From Chanos chanos (lineage: Eukaryota; Chordata; Actinopteri; Gonorynchiformes; Chanidae): a stretch of 64,000 nt of DNA. A model generated the notes under the pieces. That model made no database searches. It worked only from the letters and a program-made list of their open reading frames with translations, and was not told the origin of the DNA. Within the stretch, counting starts at the first letter, position 1. Each line of letters begins with the position of its first letter. The stretch is taken from assembly GCF_902362185.1 (NCBI RefSeq), contig NC_044495.1:14100711-14164710 (forward strand), read 5' to 3'. The translations under genes and the position numbers were made by a program. Positions 25,748-43,976 of the stretch are shown here, piece by piece.

Positions 25748-26232
25748 ACTGTCATATCTCTAAGGCAATCAGCACATGGTATCTTCTCACGGATGTTCTA
25801 TGATGCCTCATTTGTAGTTACTAATTTTCAACTGTCATTGCTTCTCCATAAAACTACAAAATGAGCAAACATCAATGGTGTTTGAGTTTCTTCACCTGAA
25901 ATGATTCCCAGGGGCAATATCACAAGACCCACAAAACTTTTCTGTATGGTGTCTATTGATTACGGTATCTAGCTGTCATGTAGATTTTCATGTACATATG
26001 AGTATTTGTTTTCAAGTGATCATGCATCATGCAGCTTAAAAACTACAAGGATAAGAATTTGTCCTCTTTATCATTGAGAAGTAAAGATAACTCATCTGAC
26101 ATAGATTCAGATGTACTGTTCTCTGACTTGATCAGCACAATCACGAGACAAATGAAAATTTTTTAATATTACAAGTTTAATATCTGTTGCAACATACACG
26201 TAATGTAACAATCATGAGCGTGTGAATCTAAA

Positions 26233-31682
<5,450 letters not shown>

Positions 31683-32372
31683 ATGAAACCCAAGCTACCG
31701 TTGTGCAACCTTCTCTTCAACTGACCAATGAGAAGAGCACCATGAAAAATTCATGTCAGGCTCAAAGTATGGAGAATCAACAAATTCCTGCACATTGAGA
31801 CTACAGTCAGTGAAAAGTGCAATAACTATGCTCTCTTTTAAATGTAACATTCTGATATTTAAAATATGAAAATCAAAATTTACACCATACTTTAAAATGC
31901 AATTTTGCTTCAGTTTCCATTTTGGAATCTTCATTACAGTGGTTTCAAAACTGTTAGTGTAAAATATTTTGAGGATTTGGAATGGTTGAGAATTAAACTG
32001 CCATGCCTTAACCAATAGATGGCTTTAACGCCAGCAGAATGCGCTATGTACGCGACAGCAGATACAGGAGAGACAGTAGTCAGTCAGTCGGTGACGGCAG
32101 GCGTGTTTCCCCGAGTGATTATTTTTGAGTTGTTAATTCAGTGAGTTTACTGGAGTCCGGTCACATTATCTAATATATTAGGATGTAACAAGAACTGTGG
32201 TTCTTGACTTGCAGACGTAGTTCTTGGCTTTACGTTAAAACCCTGCTTGAAGTCATTTTTGGATGCACCAGAAAGAGCATTTATAAGACTGGGCCTCGGA
32301 CAGAGAGCAGTGCGCCGCGAACTGATATGAATAAAGTTTTTTCCCTGTAAAATACACACCGTCGTGGAAAGC
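31683..32372. promoter_or_regulatory. Shared head-to-head promoter region, LRRC74A / ANGEL1
   Basis: Only 690 bases separate the two start codons. The ANGEL1 side (about 32030-32340) is CpG-richer and probably holds its 5'UTR. Human ANGEL1 and LRRC74A are also divergent neighbours, so the arrangement is ancestral. No TATA box is evident. Confidence 0.6.
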
Positions 32373-35300
32373 ATGATTGGAAGTTTAATGTTTTACGCCT
32401 TGTACCCCTTATCACGATTCATCAACAGTTTTTCAGGTAAACATAACGAAACACTATTGTGTATTGCTGGTACAAACTAATTTGCGGATACGTGCTGCAT
32501 TTCAGTTATACTGCATGATGCATGGCTGTGTTCACCTAGTATTCCACACTACACCGAATACATTCATTAGCTAGCTAACGTGCTAGCCAGTATATTCGTT
32601 AAATTGAGCTGATTCAGCGCGAACCGGCGAATGCATTGCGGTTGGTACAGTTCATAGTTTATACGTTTTTATTTGGCCAGCAACTCTCACTATGAAGGGC
32701 TATTCGTCACACAGCAAATGTCGAAATCTGAACTTGTTTTCAACTTGTGTGTTTTGTCCGTCACATGTAAAGACGTATCTGTGGGTGTGGCAGAAATATT
32801 GAAGTGGCATATTAACTGAGATATTCTCTTCACATTACTGTCAGGGACATACTTGTCTCTAACTCGCATAGTTTTGTCGGAATCGTGTTCATGGTTTTCG
32901 CCAATGCAGAATTGTTTTTATTAGGTAAACAGAGAAGTGCGGTTTATTGTAGTTGTCACACTTTGTCCTTTGATTTCTACTCATCTTTCTATTCTCCACA
33001 GGGTTTGTGTGGAGTTCTCCCTCCTCTGTGTTCATTAATGGAAAAGAGGAATGGGATGGTGTCGGAGCCCCTTCCAGGAGGTTTAATAAGCAGAAAACTG
33101 CCTTTCTTGAGCAGTGGTTTGGCACAGATACTAAACCTACAACAAACAGAGAGACAGGTGGAGAGCAAAAAGGGAAAGAGACAGAGAGGTTTGTGGAACA
33201 AGGATCCCCATTGGAGAACAGGTGGATTGCAGGGAAGGAAGACTGGAGTAATAAGGACATAATACTGAAGGAGGGAACCGTCCATGGGAGAAGAGAGTGG
33301 CGGAGTTACTCAGTGACAGACTCTGAGTTAGAATCTGTGGAAGGGAACACAGACGTTACTCAAGAGAAAGAAAAGGGAGCAAGTGAGTGGAGGGACACTC
33401 CAAAGGAAGAGGAAAAAGAAGAAATGTCACCTCAGAAGAAGAAACCCAGCTGGGCGAGGGAAAAGGAAGCTGAGGGAGTCCTGGCGAAAGAAAATGCCAC
33501 CACAGTGAAAATGACGGAAGGGCCATCGGACAACAGACGGAATATTGGCTTCCCAGAGGAAAGGAGGATTACCTCCCTGCAGGAAAGGGAAAAACAGAGG
33601 GAACATGATGAAATGGTCACCAAGATAACCATGTCACAGCCAAATGAGAGAACTGTATCTGTGAAAGAGCTAGAAAAACAGACCAGCTCTGACCACTGTG
33701 ACACACACCTAAATCTTGACAACTGCACTGTTTCAGAAGCGTCTTATGCTGCTGGAATTTACCAAGACCCACAGACAGGTGCAGGTGATAGTGAAGATCA
33801 ACCCCAAATAAACTCCCCTTTGTTTGACCTAAGTGCTTTACTGGCAGACAGGCACACAGAGACATGGGATAGTTATGTTCAATACCAGCCTGTGCATACT
33901 CCTGGTTGGCATTTTCCAGTGGGACCTGGACTGACTGAAATGGTTCACTGTCCACCCTGGGAGTTTCTGAATATGAGTTACTATCCACCACTACAGGAGA
34001 GTGAGCCTTTCGAAGGTTTGAGAACACAAGTTTTGTGTTATCTTTTTTTGTTTTTCTCATTGTCAGCCTCATTTTGTGGTATACACTTACTGTCCGCTTT
34101 ACTGGAACTACCTAACTTGGACCTACATACTCTGGCCAGTTTATGAGATATACCTACCATATAGGAACTCTACATAGCTGTACAACTGCATATTGTAGCC
34201 CATCTGTTGTACAATCCGACGTCCCAGTGCGTGAGATGTACCCCCTGTGTTGGCATGTTAATTGTTGCCACTACTGCTCTTTTGTAATTATAATTGACAC
34301 TGTTTTCCATTTTTTATGTTCTTTAGCATAGATTTATATCACTATAACACAATACACGTGCTGTCTTTAAACCATATGTGTTTTCCACACTGTTTATTTT
34401 GCAGTAATGTGGAGAGTGTGGGAAGACCTCACAGAGACCCGTTCAGACCTCACCTCTCCCAAGGACGTGTCACATCCCAAGCCCCACTTTGAGTTTAGTG
34501 TCATGTCCTACAATATCCTAGCTCAGGACCTTCTGGAAGCAAACCAAGAGCTGTACACTCATTGCACAGAGGAAGTTCTAGTCTGGGACAACCGTCTGAA
34601 TGTCATCCTCCAGGAGTTTCAGACTTGGAAGCCTGATGTGAGTGACACCTGACTTCAGAGCGTGACTGTGCCTTTTAAATGTCTGGCGCACTTTAAAAGC
34701 AGATAAAGTTATATAAAGTTAGACTAATATTTAAAGGTGTCTGTGAAAACAATCAAACAATTATTGGAGTTTGATTTTGATTTTGATAAGTTATGTAATA
34801 TGACCGTTGTCAGAGCATTATTTAAAATCTGTGAGGTGAGCATCCTTAAATAGCAGCCCTATTTCTTACATGACAGTAAGGTCCACCAGACTCTCAGAAT
34901 TCAGCGGCTGGATTAATATCAAACTGTTATTTGTGTTTAATACATTTCAGTTTCAAAACTACGTCCCTATTATTGTACTCAAGTGCATAATTTTGAATTA
35001 ATGTAATAATTTGGGTGGTCTTTCAGTTACACTTATTTGCTGTGGTATGTTAAAGGCATCTGGGGTTTGGGAAATGAAGTATGGATGTGTGGTATGCATT
35101 ATCAAGAGAATTAACTGTCTGTAAAATTCACATACTAAAAATCAAATGTGAAAGTAAAGCAGTAATAAACCCTCTTTCTAGCCCGCTCTTATTCCACCCC
35201 TAATCTAATAGACTTGATTTGCTTAATCAGGTGCTTAAGTAGCATTCAAGTGGAATCGGTTGAGTGAGATTAGAGCCGGTACAGTATCCTGCAGGAGGAG

Positions 35301-38300
35301 TGCTGATGAATCAAATACTTAATGTTGTGTGTTAGGTTTTATATGATTTAACGTTTGGAAGTCGCTTTGTTAAATGAATAAATATAAATGTAATGTTGAA
35401 TGGCTTGCATATGTGCATTGTGTGTAGATCATCTGTCTGCAGGAAGTTCAGGAGAATCACTTTATCCAGCAGCTCCAGCCAGCCTTGCATGACCTTGGTG
35501 AGCACACAACCCAAAATCCCAAGAGGATTTTGAACTTAACGGAGTTAGAGTCAGTCTTCCGATTTAACAGTGGCTTTTAAGTACCAGTAAAACTATAAGA
35601 TGTGCTTGGGAGATTATTTTCTTAAACAGATAAAACTAAAATAAAAAATAAATCAGTTTCGCTTTATGAAATTTTCAAGAGAATACACACATTCATTTTC
35701 AAAAACAGTCAGGAACAATAGGCGGTAAACCTTGGCCTTGCTTAACTTGTGTTTACTTCCACAAATAAAGAAACACTGCTGCTGAAGTGAAGTATTTTAA
35801 TGTGTTTGTCTCCCTGTGACTTATTCAGGCTACGCCTGTATCTACAAGCGACGTACGGGTGACAAAACGGATGGCTGCGCAGTGTGTTTCCGTAGAGATC
35901 GTTTTTCGCAGCTGTCTGTCAGACTGTTGGAGTTCCGACGCCATCAGTGTGAGCTCCTGGACCGGGACAACGTAGGCATCGTTCTTCTCCTCCAGCCAGT
36001 CAGCACCACGGAGGAGGAGACAGAGTTCAGTCCCATCTGTGTGGCCAATACACACCTTTTGTTCAATCCCAGGAGAGGCGATGTGAAGCTGGCCCAGCTG
36101 GCCATTGTGATGGCAGAGATAGACAGTGTGGTGAAAGAGTGTAAAATTAAAGGGAGATCTCCTGAGGTCATTCTGTGTGGAGACTTAAATTCATTGCCCA
36201 ATACACCTCTGTACCAGTTTATCACCAGCGGACAACTCTGCTACCACGGATTGCCAGCCTGGATGGTGAGTGTTTCAGCATGCAGTTGAGTTTGTCTGTC
36301 TTACGTATGATATTCTACTGTACAGGCAGTTTGGCTGTCTCACATATGATACTCTACTGTACAGGCAGTTTGTCTGTCTCACATATGATGGTCTACTGTA
36401 CAGGCAGTTTGTCTGTCTTACATATGATACTCTACTGTACAGGCAGTTTGTCTGTCTTACATATGATACTCTACTGTACAGGCAGTTTGTCTGTCTTACA
36501 TATGATACTCTACTGTACAGGCAGTTTGTCTGTCTTACATATGATACTCTACTGTACAGGCAGTTTGTCTGTCTTACATATGATACTCTACTGTACAGGC
36601 AGTTTGTCTGTCTTACATATGATACTCTACTGTACAGGCAGTGTGTCTGTCTTACATATGATACTCTACTGTACAGGCAGTTTGTCTGTCTTACATATGA
36701 TACTCTACTGTACAGGCAGTTTGTCTGTCTTACATATGATACTCTACTGTACAGGCAGTTTGTCTGTCTTACATATGATATTCTACTGTACAGGCAGTTT
36801 GTCTGTCTTACATATGATATTCTACTGTACAGGCAGTGTGTCTGTCTTACATATGATACTCTACTGTACAGGCAGTTTGTCTGTCTTACATATGATACTC
36901 TACTGTACAGGCAGTTTGTCTGTCTTACATATGATATTCTACTGTACAGGCAGTTTGTCTGTCTTACAGATGATATTCTACTGTACAGGCAGTGTGTCTG
37001 TCTTACAGATGATAGTTTCTTTCACTGTAAGCTGTGATCACAAGATGTAAAGCTCCACTCACTCTGTCAGCTTGCACAAGCTGCATATTTATTGACTTAA
37101 TAGATTTCAAAATGTAAATAACAAAAAAAAAAAAAAAAACGTTTATTAACAGACTATTGAAGTGGCATATCTGACAAGGCATGTCAATGATTTCAATAGA
37201 CGGAATTAAGTGTTATAATAGTCTCAAGTATGAATTTCCCCTTTAAACTTCTGTGTGTGTGTGTGTATGTGTGTGTGTGTGTGTGTTTTGCAGATATCGG
37301 GGCAAGAGGATTTGTCCTATAAAACCCACTACAGGAGACTTTACGCTCCACTGTGGCCTGACACTCTGGGCATTAATGACAACTGTCAGTACACTTCAGA
37401 TCACAAAGCTGAAACCACCAAACCATCAGGTCTGTGTGTGAGAGAGAGAGAGAGAGAAAGGCTGATATCCGTATGTGTGTAACAATGTGTAAGGTCTCCA
37501 TGCAGTACACTACTGTGCAGTGGGAGTACAACATTTGTCACAATAAGTTCTTTGTCGGATTTCCTTTTTTTTTTTTTTGGTAGTCTTTAACTGAAAATCC
37601 AAATTTTCAAAGCATAACAGTTGTGTGTGGACACAGAAGTCACTTATTGTTTTACCGTGATATCTGCTAATAAAATGATCGTGGCTTTTTACAGCCTTAG
37701 ATCTTCAGCATTAGATCCTCTGGTCCTGTGATGCATTCTGACTCTTCCCAGTAGATAATACACACAGGTTTCAAACAAAATGCCAGCATTTGTAATAACA
37801 ACTGTTTAACATTGCGTACAGCTTACACGACTGCTGACATCTACTTTTCGCTGTCTGTATAGTTCTCCCAGTCACTTCTTATATTATAGATACAGACGTC
37901 GCCTCCATTTACTTAAAGTAGCTGACTGGGCTGATTTCCTGACATCCAGTTGGTGGAATGTGTACGTCCAAGTTTAGCGTTTTGCGGATCTGTTTTTGTG
38001 TGTGACAGAGCTGGGTTATATTTACTCTTCCTGTAGGGAAACTCCAGTACAACCATGACTTCCTGCTGCAGCTGAGATATTGCCCTGCGGCCTGTGTCAG
38101 ACCCGCTGACTTAGAATTCATAACAGGAGTGACAGACAACACACCAGGTAACAGACCCATCTGTCCTTAGCTTTAACTGCTGTCGTCCTGCCAGACTTAA
38201 TCAGAGTCTTGACTCCAGGTCAAACATTGTCTTAAAGAGCATATGAGCATAAATTAAAATGTAATGACAGAAGATTTTGTCAGTTCAAAGGACTTCTCAT

Positions 38301-39480
38301 TTTTGCGGAGTCATCTTTTGGATGGGCATGTCTTAAAAATGGCATGCTTTGTGTGAAAGCCTTCTCCAGCTTTTCTGTGCCATTAAACTTGACTAAATTC
38401 TGCTTTTTTCCTCTGAATATGACATAAAAAAAAAGGTGATGGAAGAATCTCCACTTAGAGGTCCACTTAAGAAAATGACTTAATGTGGTATTTTAGTTGA
38501 ACCCCAGAACACATGGTCAGCTTATCCAGTGCGATGAATTATTGCAATCAAGTCGGTCCTTTGTGTATGAGAATTAAACTCCAGTAAATTTGCAAACAAC
38601 ACTACATTATTTCAGTTGCAGTTTCATTTTACACTAAAAAATTACTGTATGTTCCCTTTTTGATCTATTCTCTGAACATAAACAGTCTACTGTCGGAGAG
38701 TTGGTAAGATTTTTTTGTTGTAGTCTTTGTGTCACATATACTTGTCTAAAAAATAATCCATCATATTCATTCTTTATAGACCTAAAGGACAAAGAATGGT
38801 GTAACAAAAGGTGAGTTTTAGTCGTTATTTACAAACCCTTAATCCAGTGTCTTAAACACGGCTTCCCTCAAGTTCCGTTCCTTGCATATGTATTAAGATA
38901 CCGATTGAGATTAAAATCATTAATATATGTTAGATTTGTGTTTTTTGTTTGTTTTTTTTTCCCTTCACCAGATTCAGATACACCATCTGTCATGGTCTGA
39001 AGCTGAAGTCAGTCTACAGTCATGTCATGTCTGGCACAGGGCAGTATGAGGTCACCACCCTGCACTCGGAGGGAGGAGCCACAGTCGACTACATCTTTTA
39101 CTCTCTCAAGAAAGGTGAGGCTAATGGCTAACAGTGCCACATTTCTATACAATTATTTATAATGTGGTCACTATTGAAAATGCTATGCATGCTCGCTCTC
39201 TCTCTCTTTTGTTAAACGAGACTGTATCTAATAAGACAGATAATATATAATACAATGCATTATAGTAGCACATGGGGTCGCTCTGAGTATGTGAATAACT
39301 TAAATGTGCTGATTAATCCGACATTCACAAACAGAGAACAAAGGTGGGCTGAGGTTGCTTGGCCGTCTGGGACTCCTGTCTGAGGCAGATCTGTGGTCAG
39401 TGAAAGGACTTCCAAATGAAATATTCCCTTCTGACCACCTCAGTCTGCTGGCCAAATTTCAACTGGATGCCAGTCGGTGA
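32373..39480 (+). CDS. angel1: ANGEL1, CCR4/nocturnin-family EEP-domain protein
   Basis: Ten coding exons: 32373-32436, 33002-34015, 34405-34637, 35428-35497, 35829-36265, 37294-37429, 38037-38147, 38780-38810, 38972-39114, 39335-39480 (TGA); 794 residues against 670 in human. Residues 1-21 are hydrophobic (MIGSLMFYALYPLSRF), as in human. Residues ~22-360 (exon 2) are a charged, poorly conserved disordered region. Residues ~380-790 are the endonuclease/exonuclease/phosphatase fold: FSVMSYNILAQDLLEA, CLQEVQ (Glu443), DGCAVCF, NRDNVG, CVANTHLLFNPRRGDVKLAQ, LCGDLNSLP (Asp579, Asn581) and PSDHLSLL (Asp780, His781). All expected metal and catalytic residues are present. The paralog ANGEL2 removes 2',3'-cyclic phosphates from RNA, and ANGEL1 binds eIF4E in human. 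A minisatellite lies in the intron after exon 5. Confidence 0.95.
36291..37014. repeat. 39-bp minisatellite, ~18.6 copies, in ANGEL1 intron 5
   Basis: Tandem units of 39 bases begin 25 bases after the exon 5 donor. I counted 18 copies of the core ctactgtacag at 39-base steps, differing by only a few substitutions (ttacata/ttacaga, tactc/tattc, gtttg/gtgtg). Because 39 is a multiple of three and the unit lacks stops in two frames, long open frames run across it, but the ANGEL1 frame meets a stop before the array. Each unit carries a pyrimidine-containing tract and CAG. Confidence 0.97.
37252..37286. repeat. (GT)n microsatellite beside ANGEL1 exon 6 acceptor
   Basis: GT repeat with one TA interruption, ending within 10 bases of the acceptor CAG at 37291-37293. 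It replaces much of the usual polypyrimidine tract. Confidence 0.9.
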
Positions 39481-40213
39481 AGGTCCAGACCAGCTTGTCC
39501 AGCTTAGAGCAAACCAGGCCGAAGGGAAACCGGTGATTATTTTTCCTTTTGGTACCCTTAGCCAAAATAGTTTTCTTCCAAAAGACAAGACAAAAAAATT
39601 AAGAAAATGCAACTCCAGTTAAAAAATTTGAGTTAACATGGTGCATAGTCAATGATTTTTACTCTGTCTAGTCTGTGGGCAGAGTAGTCTTCTTCGAAAG
39701 ATGTTTTTTTTTTTCAGAATTGAGTGAACTCAAAAAAACTTTTGGAATTGTAGCTTTGAGTTTTGTTGCTAGAGTAATCATTGAATTTTTGTTATTATAA
39801 ACTTTTGCTTCCATCTCTTATTCAAATTGTGAGCTCTGATGTTCCAGCTCCAGTTTGAAAGGATGTTTTATTTGACACTCCCTCTTGTGCTGAGTGGGCC
39901 TTGAGGTGAATTTTAGCTGAGGTATGACTCTTTAAAGTTTCTTGTTGCTACTTGTTTGTATATTTTTTGTTGGAATTATTTGGAGTGATAGATATCAGAA
40001 GTGAAGTAATTTTGGGTTTACATAATGTAAAATGGGAAAAAGGAAAAAAAAAAAAACAGAGTGTTTACATAAATTCTCGAAAAACATTTTTAAACTCTGA
40101 AATGACTGAGCAATGGATGTACCTTGTGCTTTTTGTGCCTAATTTATTTTTGGACTTTCTGCTGTTCTTTATTGCCATGCAGAATTTTTTCATTGGAAGA
40201 AAACAAATGTTTG

Positions 40214-40219
40214 AATAAA
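40214..40219 (+). terminator. ANGEL1 poly(A) signal
   Basis: AATAAA about 735 bases after the stop; it follows a T-rich 3'UTR and precedes an A run. Confidence 0.6.
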
Positions 40220-40224
40220 TATTT

Positions 40225-43200
40225 TGGGAAAAAAAATCGACTGGTTCATTGAGTGCATCTGCGATTTGATTTAGATTTTCACTTTTGAATTAAACTCACA
40301 TAAACTCTCCTCTTTGCTTGGTCTGGCAGGGCGGGAAATAAACTGTACAACTCTCTCGCTATGCGCAGTCCTCACATGACACTTCACAATATCCTGTCAC
40401 AAATTCAAGTGGCAGGATGTATTATAAATTGTCAAGTGGCAGGATGTATTATAAATGTGGGCACACACTGCAGTAGGAGCAACTGAATATCACAGCTGTC
40501 ATGTCACAACAAGACACCTGCCACCCATGGGTTTTTTTTTTTTTTTTTGGTGCATTTTGGTGACATCTAAAATTCATTGTAGTGTCATACAGGACTAAGG
40601 AGACGAATGCTGTCATTGAGCTTGTCACTGTGTGCACCTTATGATGTTATGAGTCCCTTGTTATGGTTTCTCTGATTGATAAAATGAATCATTAGATCCT
40701 GCATATCAAAAGACAGACAAAAACTGCAGCCTGCACCCAGTTTGCAGTAGTATACACATAAGGACTCCTTAGCCTTCATATTATTGACCTCGGCTCAGGT
40801 CTGTTTTTTTATGTTCATTCATCTACATATTTAATCCCACGGTTGGATTAAGAGGAATTTAAGTCAGTTATAATCAAATAATGTATCCAAGATAATCCTC
40901 TCTTCTACTCCACCAAGACACACTGAGGCTAAGAAAAGATGTGTCTGTCTGTGAGTGAATGAATTATTCAGCTAACTAGAGAGGGAGGCAGCCAAGCATT
41001 ACAAGACCCCACTGGATCACTGGAGGTGACTGCGGGCAAACAGTCCTGGGTTTTAGCCATCCAATCACGACTCATTAATATCAGAGCTTCTACATCAGTC
41101 TCAGTTAAAACAATATTCAGGATTAATTCTGCCTTGTGATGTAATATTGTTTTCAAAGAGAACATTCTAAAGAATTTGGACATTTAAACCCTTAACTGTG
41201 TGAGCAACTCTATTAGAGTTCAATTAAGAGAATAAGACAGGGAATAAAAATACAGGAGAATATGTGTTTGGAGAGTAGTATTAAATTCTTTACTGACTTT
41301 AAATTGTGTGTGAATGTACAAAGAATTGCCAGAAGGCAGCTCACATGTTTGAGTGAGGAGGAAGTAGGTCAATAGGTTTTTAAAATAGGACAAAATTCCC
41401 CTAGTCACACAAACAGTGACTGGAGAAAAAGTGTGCTAGTCAACATCAGGTCTTTCCTGTCGAGATTTCCCAATCTGCACACTTGCAATTCATTTACTTT
41501 TTACACTGGCTTGCTCATTTGACAAGGGAATCTTCAGGAAAGCAAGAGTGTATGATGTAAGTTCCAATTACTGTCACAATTAGAGACTCTTATACGGTTG
41601 TGTCACGTGTGAATATCAAGAATCTTGTACAGAGCAACTGGTTTTCCTTCTCACATTTACTGGAGATGTCAGTGAGACTCCATCAAACTCAATGCTGCAT
41701 TTGGTCCAAGTAGAGTGTAGAGTATTAAGAGCCTAAACTGGGCACCAAGCCAAAAGCATAATGGAAAATGGAATATTTACAACCTGAAATATTTTCCATT
41801 TTTATTCATAATTGGAAAAATGTGTTTAAATGTGGGATTTGAGAGAACTTTTCACAGTTTAGCCTGACTCAGACAAGACTGGGGACCTATCTGTTACAGT
41901 ATTTTGTTTCTCCAAAACACAGACAGATCACACTGGTATAAGAATGGCAACATGGCATTTCATGGGGAAATTCAATATGTTCGTCTAAAGATAAACACCG
42001 CTATCACTCTTGTCAACTCCGTTGTTTGGTATGGATTTGTGATATATGACAAGAATGAAAACCATAGGATACAACATTATTCCCTAAAAAGCACATCGGT
42101 TAAAATCAGTATTTTTCTAAATTTCCTTTTGCAGGTGTCACAGAAAAGCATTTGCAACAGCCAAAAATGCTGCCTTTCCTGTCTTTTGCAGGAATGTTTC
42201 AGTCTGGAAATGTCTAATTAGCGGTTTTTGGCAGTTAGTGGTTGCCAAAATTCACTGTCCGTTGAGTGAGGGTGAAAAGCTGCTTGATGACAGCACTCAG
42301 CTCTCCCTCTTCATTCACATCAGAAGAAACAGACAGAAAAACGTCATAAGACAAAAAAGACACAACTTTTCAGCTGAGAATACTTCCATGTTTTTTTGGG
42401 TTTTTTTTGTGATATTGGCCGTGCTTTGGATTAACTGCTTTTCTTTTGACAGTGTTAATCTCAGTAGATCATAATCTGTCTGTCTGGATTAACAAACAGT
42501 ACCCTGGAATAAGACTCCACATAGAATGCAGAGAATATTCACAAGTAACTGTTTATGATACAGTCAACATTCATGCATTCATAAGATTGAGATGTAATTC
42601 TACAAAGATAGAATACGTGAAAAGAAAAAAAAAATAATTGTAAAAATTTATAAACATGATAAATCACACAGTGTGTTGAATTCTGCATATCTGATGCACT
42701 CTAGGTAGAAAATATCATTATGTGATTACTGAGCAAAAGGAAAAACAGAGCAGTAAACTCAAGGCTTCCACAGCACAATCAATGTCTCTGTTCCACTGGT
42801 GTGTAGTTGAGGTGAAGCTAGAGTTGAACGGAGGAATATCTAACTCTAGAAGATGTGAAGAGAGCACTGTAAACGGTTCTTTACTGTAAGGATCTCATTA
42901 AGAGTGAGCATCACAGGCCAGCTGAAATTCAAATGATTAAAAAGGTTAAAATGACATTAATAGATTTTACAAACTTGTCAGACTTCAGGGTCATTTGATA
43001 CCGATAGCAATGATAGCAATGCTGTAATTTGTGAGAATACACTGTGGTTAATTTAATAAGAAATTTTTACAGTATGTTTATCCTTCTTTTTTCTTTCTTT
43101 CTTTTTTTTTTTTTACTTAAGACTTCTTGTGTGGCTACATTTTCACATGGTTCATGAATAATGTCAACTATCATTTTAGCACTTACAATAGGCTCAGAAA

Positions 43201-43970
43201 CTAAACCACTACTTTCTGCATCAACAATATTAGTAAGATTGGCATGATTTCATTAAATTTGTACAAAAAAGTTGAACACATACTAAATCATTGTTTATAT
43301 GGCCCTTGGTGCATGTGGCATGACTCCTGTTTCATATCAGGGCTGTAGTCTGAACTACAGTAGATCATATAGGCCCTAGGTGAGGTTAAAAATGGGTTCT
43401 AGTGTCACACAATGTGAACATGTTTGCTTAATGAGTGTCTCAAATGCTAAGTACACAAAAACAATTTTTTAGAAAAGGCACCAAATGCGTGAATTGCAGA
43501 CTATTGTCTATAAAAGCCTAGTTACTGTCCAGCAAGGCGACAGATTACATATATTTACATACACTGAACAGCGGAAGCCTCCCACTGCACACACTCCAGC
43601 ATTCAGCCATTCAAAAGTCACAGAAACTTTAAGTGGAGATGGGGAATGCTTGGCTGATTAAACATAGTACAAATCATGGGTCTAATTTGCACACCTACAA
43701 TGTAATCAAAACCATTTTTCACGTCAAAACGATGTTTTTTTTTTTCTTCTTCTTTTCTCAAATTGCATATTAACCAAAACCCTGCATTTCCTCAACATCA
43801 ATTTTTCAGAGAGTAATCTGAAAATGTTTTTAATCCAATGTCCCCACAACCATCATTTCCCTACTTCACTATATTCATAAGCATTACCCTACTCATATCT
43901 CCTACAGGCACTCAGAGGCCTGAGAGTCCCAGAACACAGTAGTTCTCTCATCTCGTCTATGGGACAGAGA
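40225..43970. other. Intergenic region between ANGEL1 and VASH1 (converging 3' ends)
   Basis: AT-rich, with no recognisable gene. Part of it is expected to be the VASH1 3'UTR; TTTATT at 41811-41816 (AATAAA on the minus strand) would give a ~2.1-kb 3'UTR. Open frames here are short and unlike known proteins. Confidence 0.5.
40406..40456. repeat. 24-bp direct duplication
   Basis: Two perfect copies of a 24-base word (starting caagtggcaggatg) separated by 3 bases; a simple local duplication. Confidence 0.9.
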
Positions 43971-43976
43971 ACGTCC

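Noticed and set aside
33432-34072. Minus-strand frames of 98-151 codons
   Set aside because: Antisense to ANGEL1 exon 2, a biased disordered-coding exon that leaves the opposite strand open.
36175-37050. Two overlapping 255-291 codon open frames made of 13-residue repeats (CTGSLSVLHMILY-type)
   Set aside because: They arise because the 39-bp minisatellite unit is a multiple of three and lacks stops. They lie in an ANGEL1 intron, and the ANGEL1 frame stops before the array.
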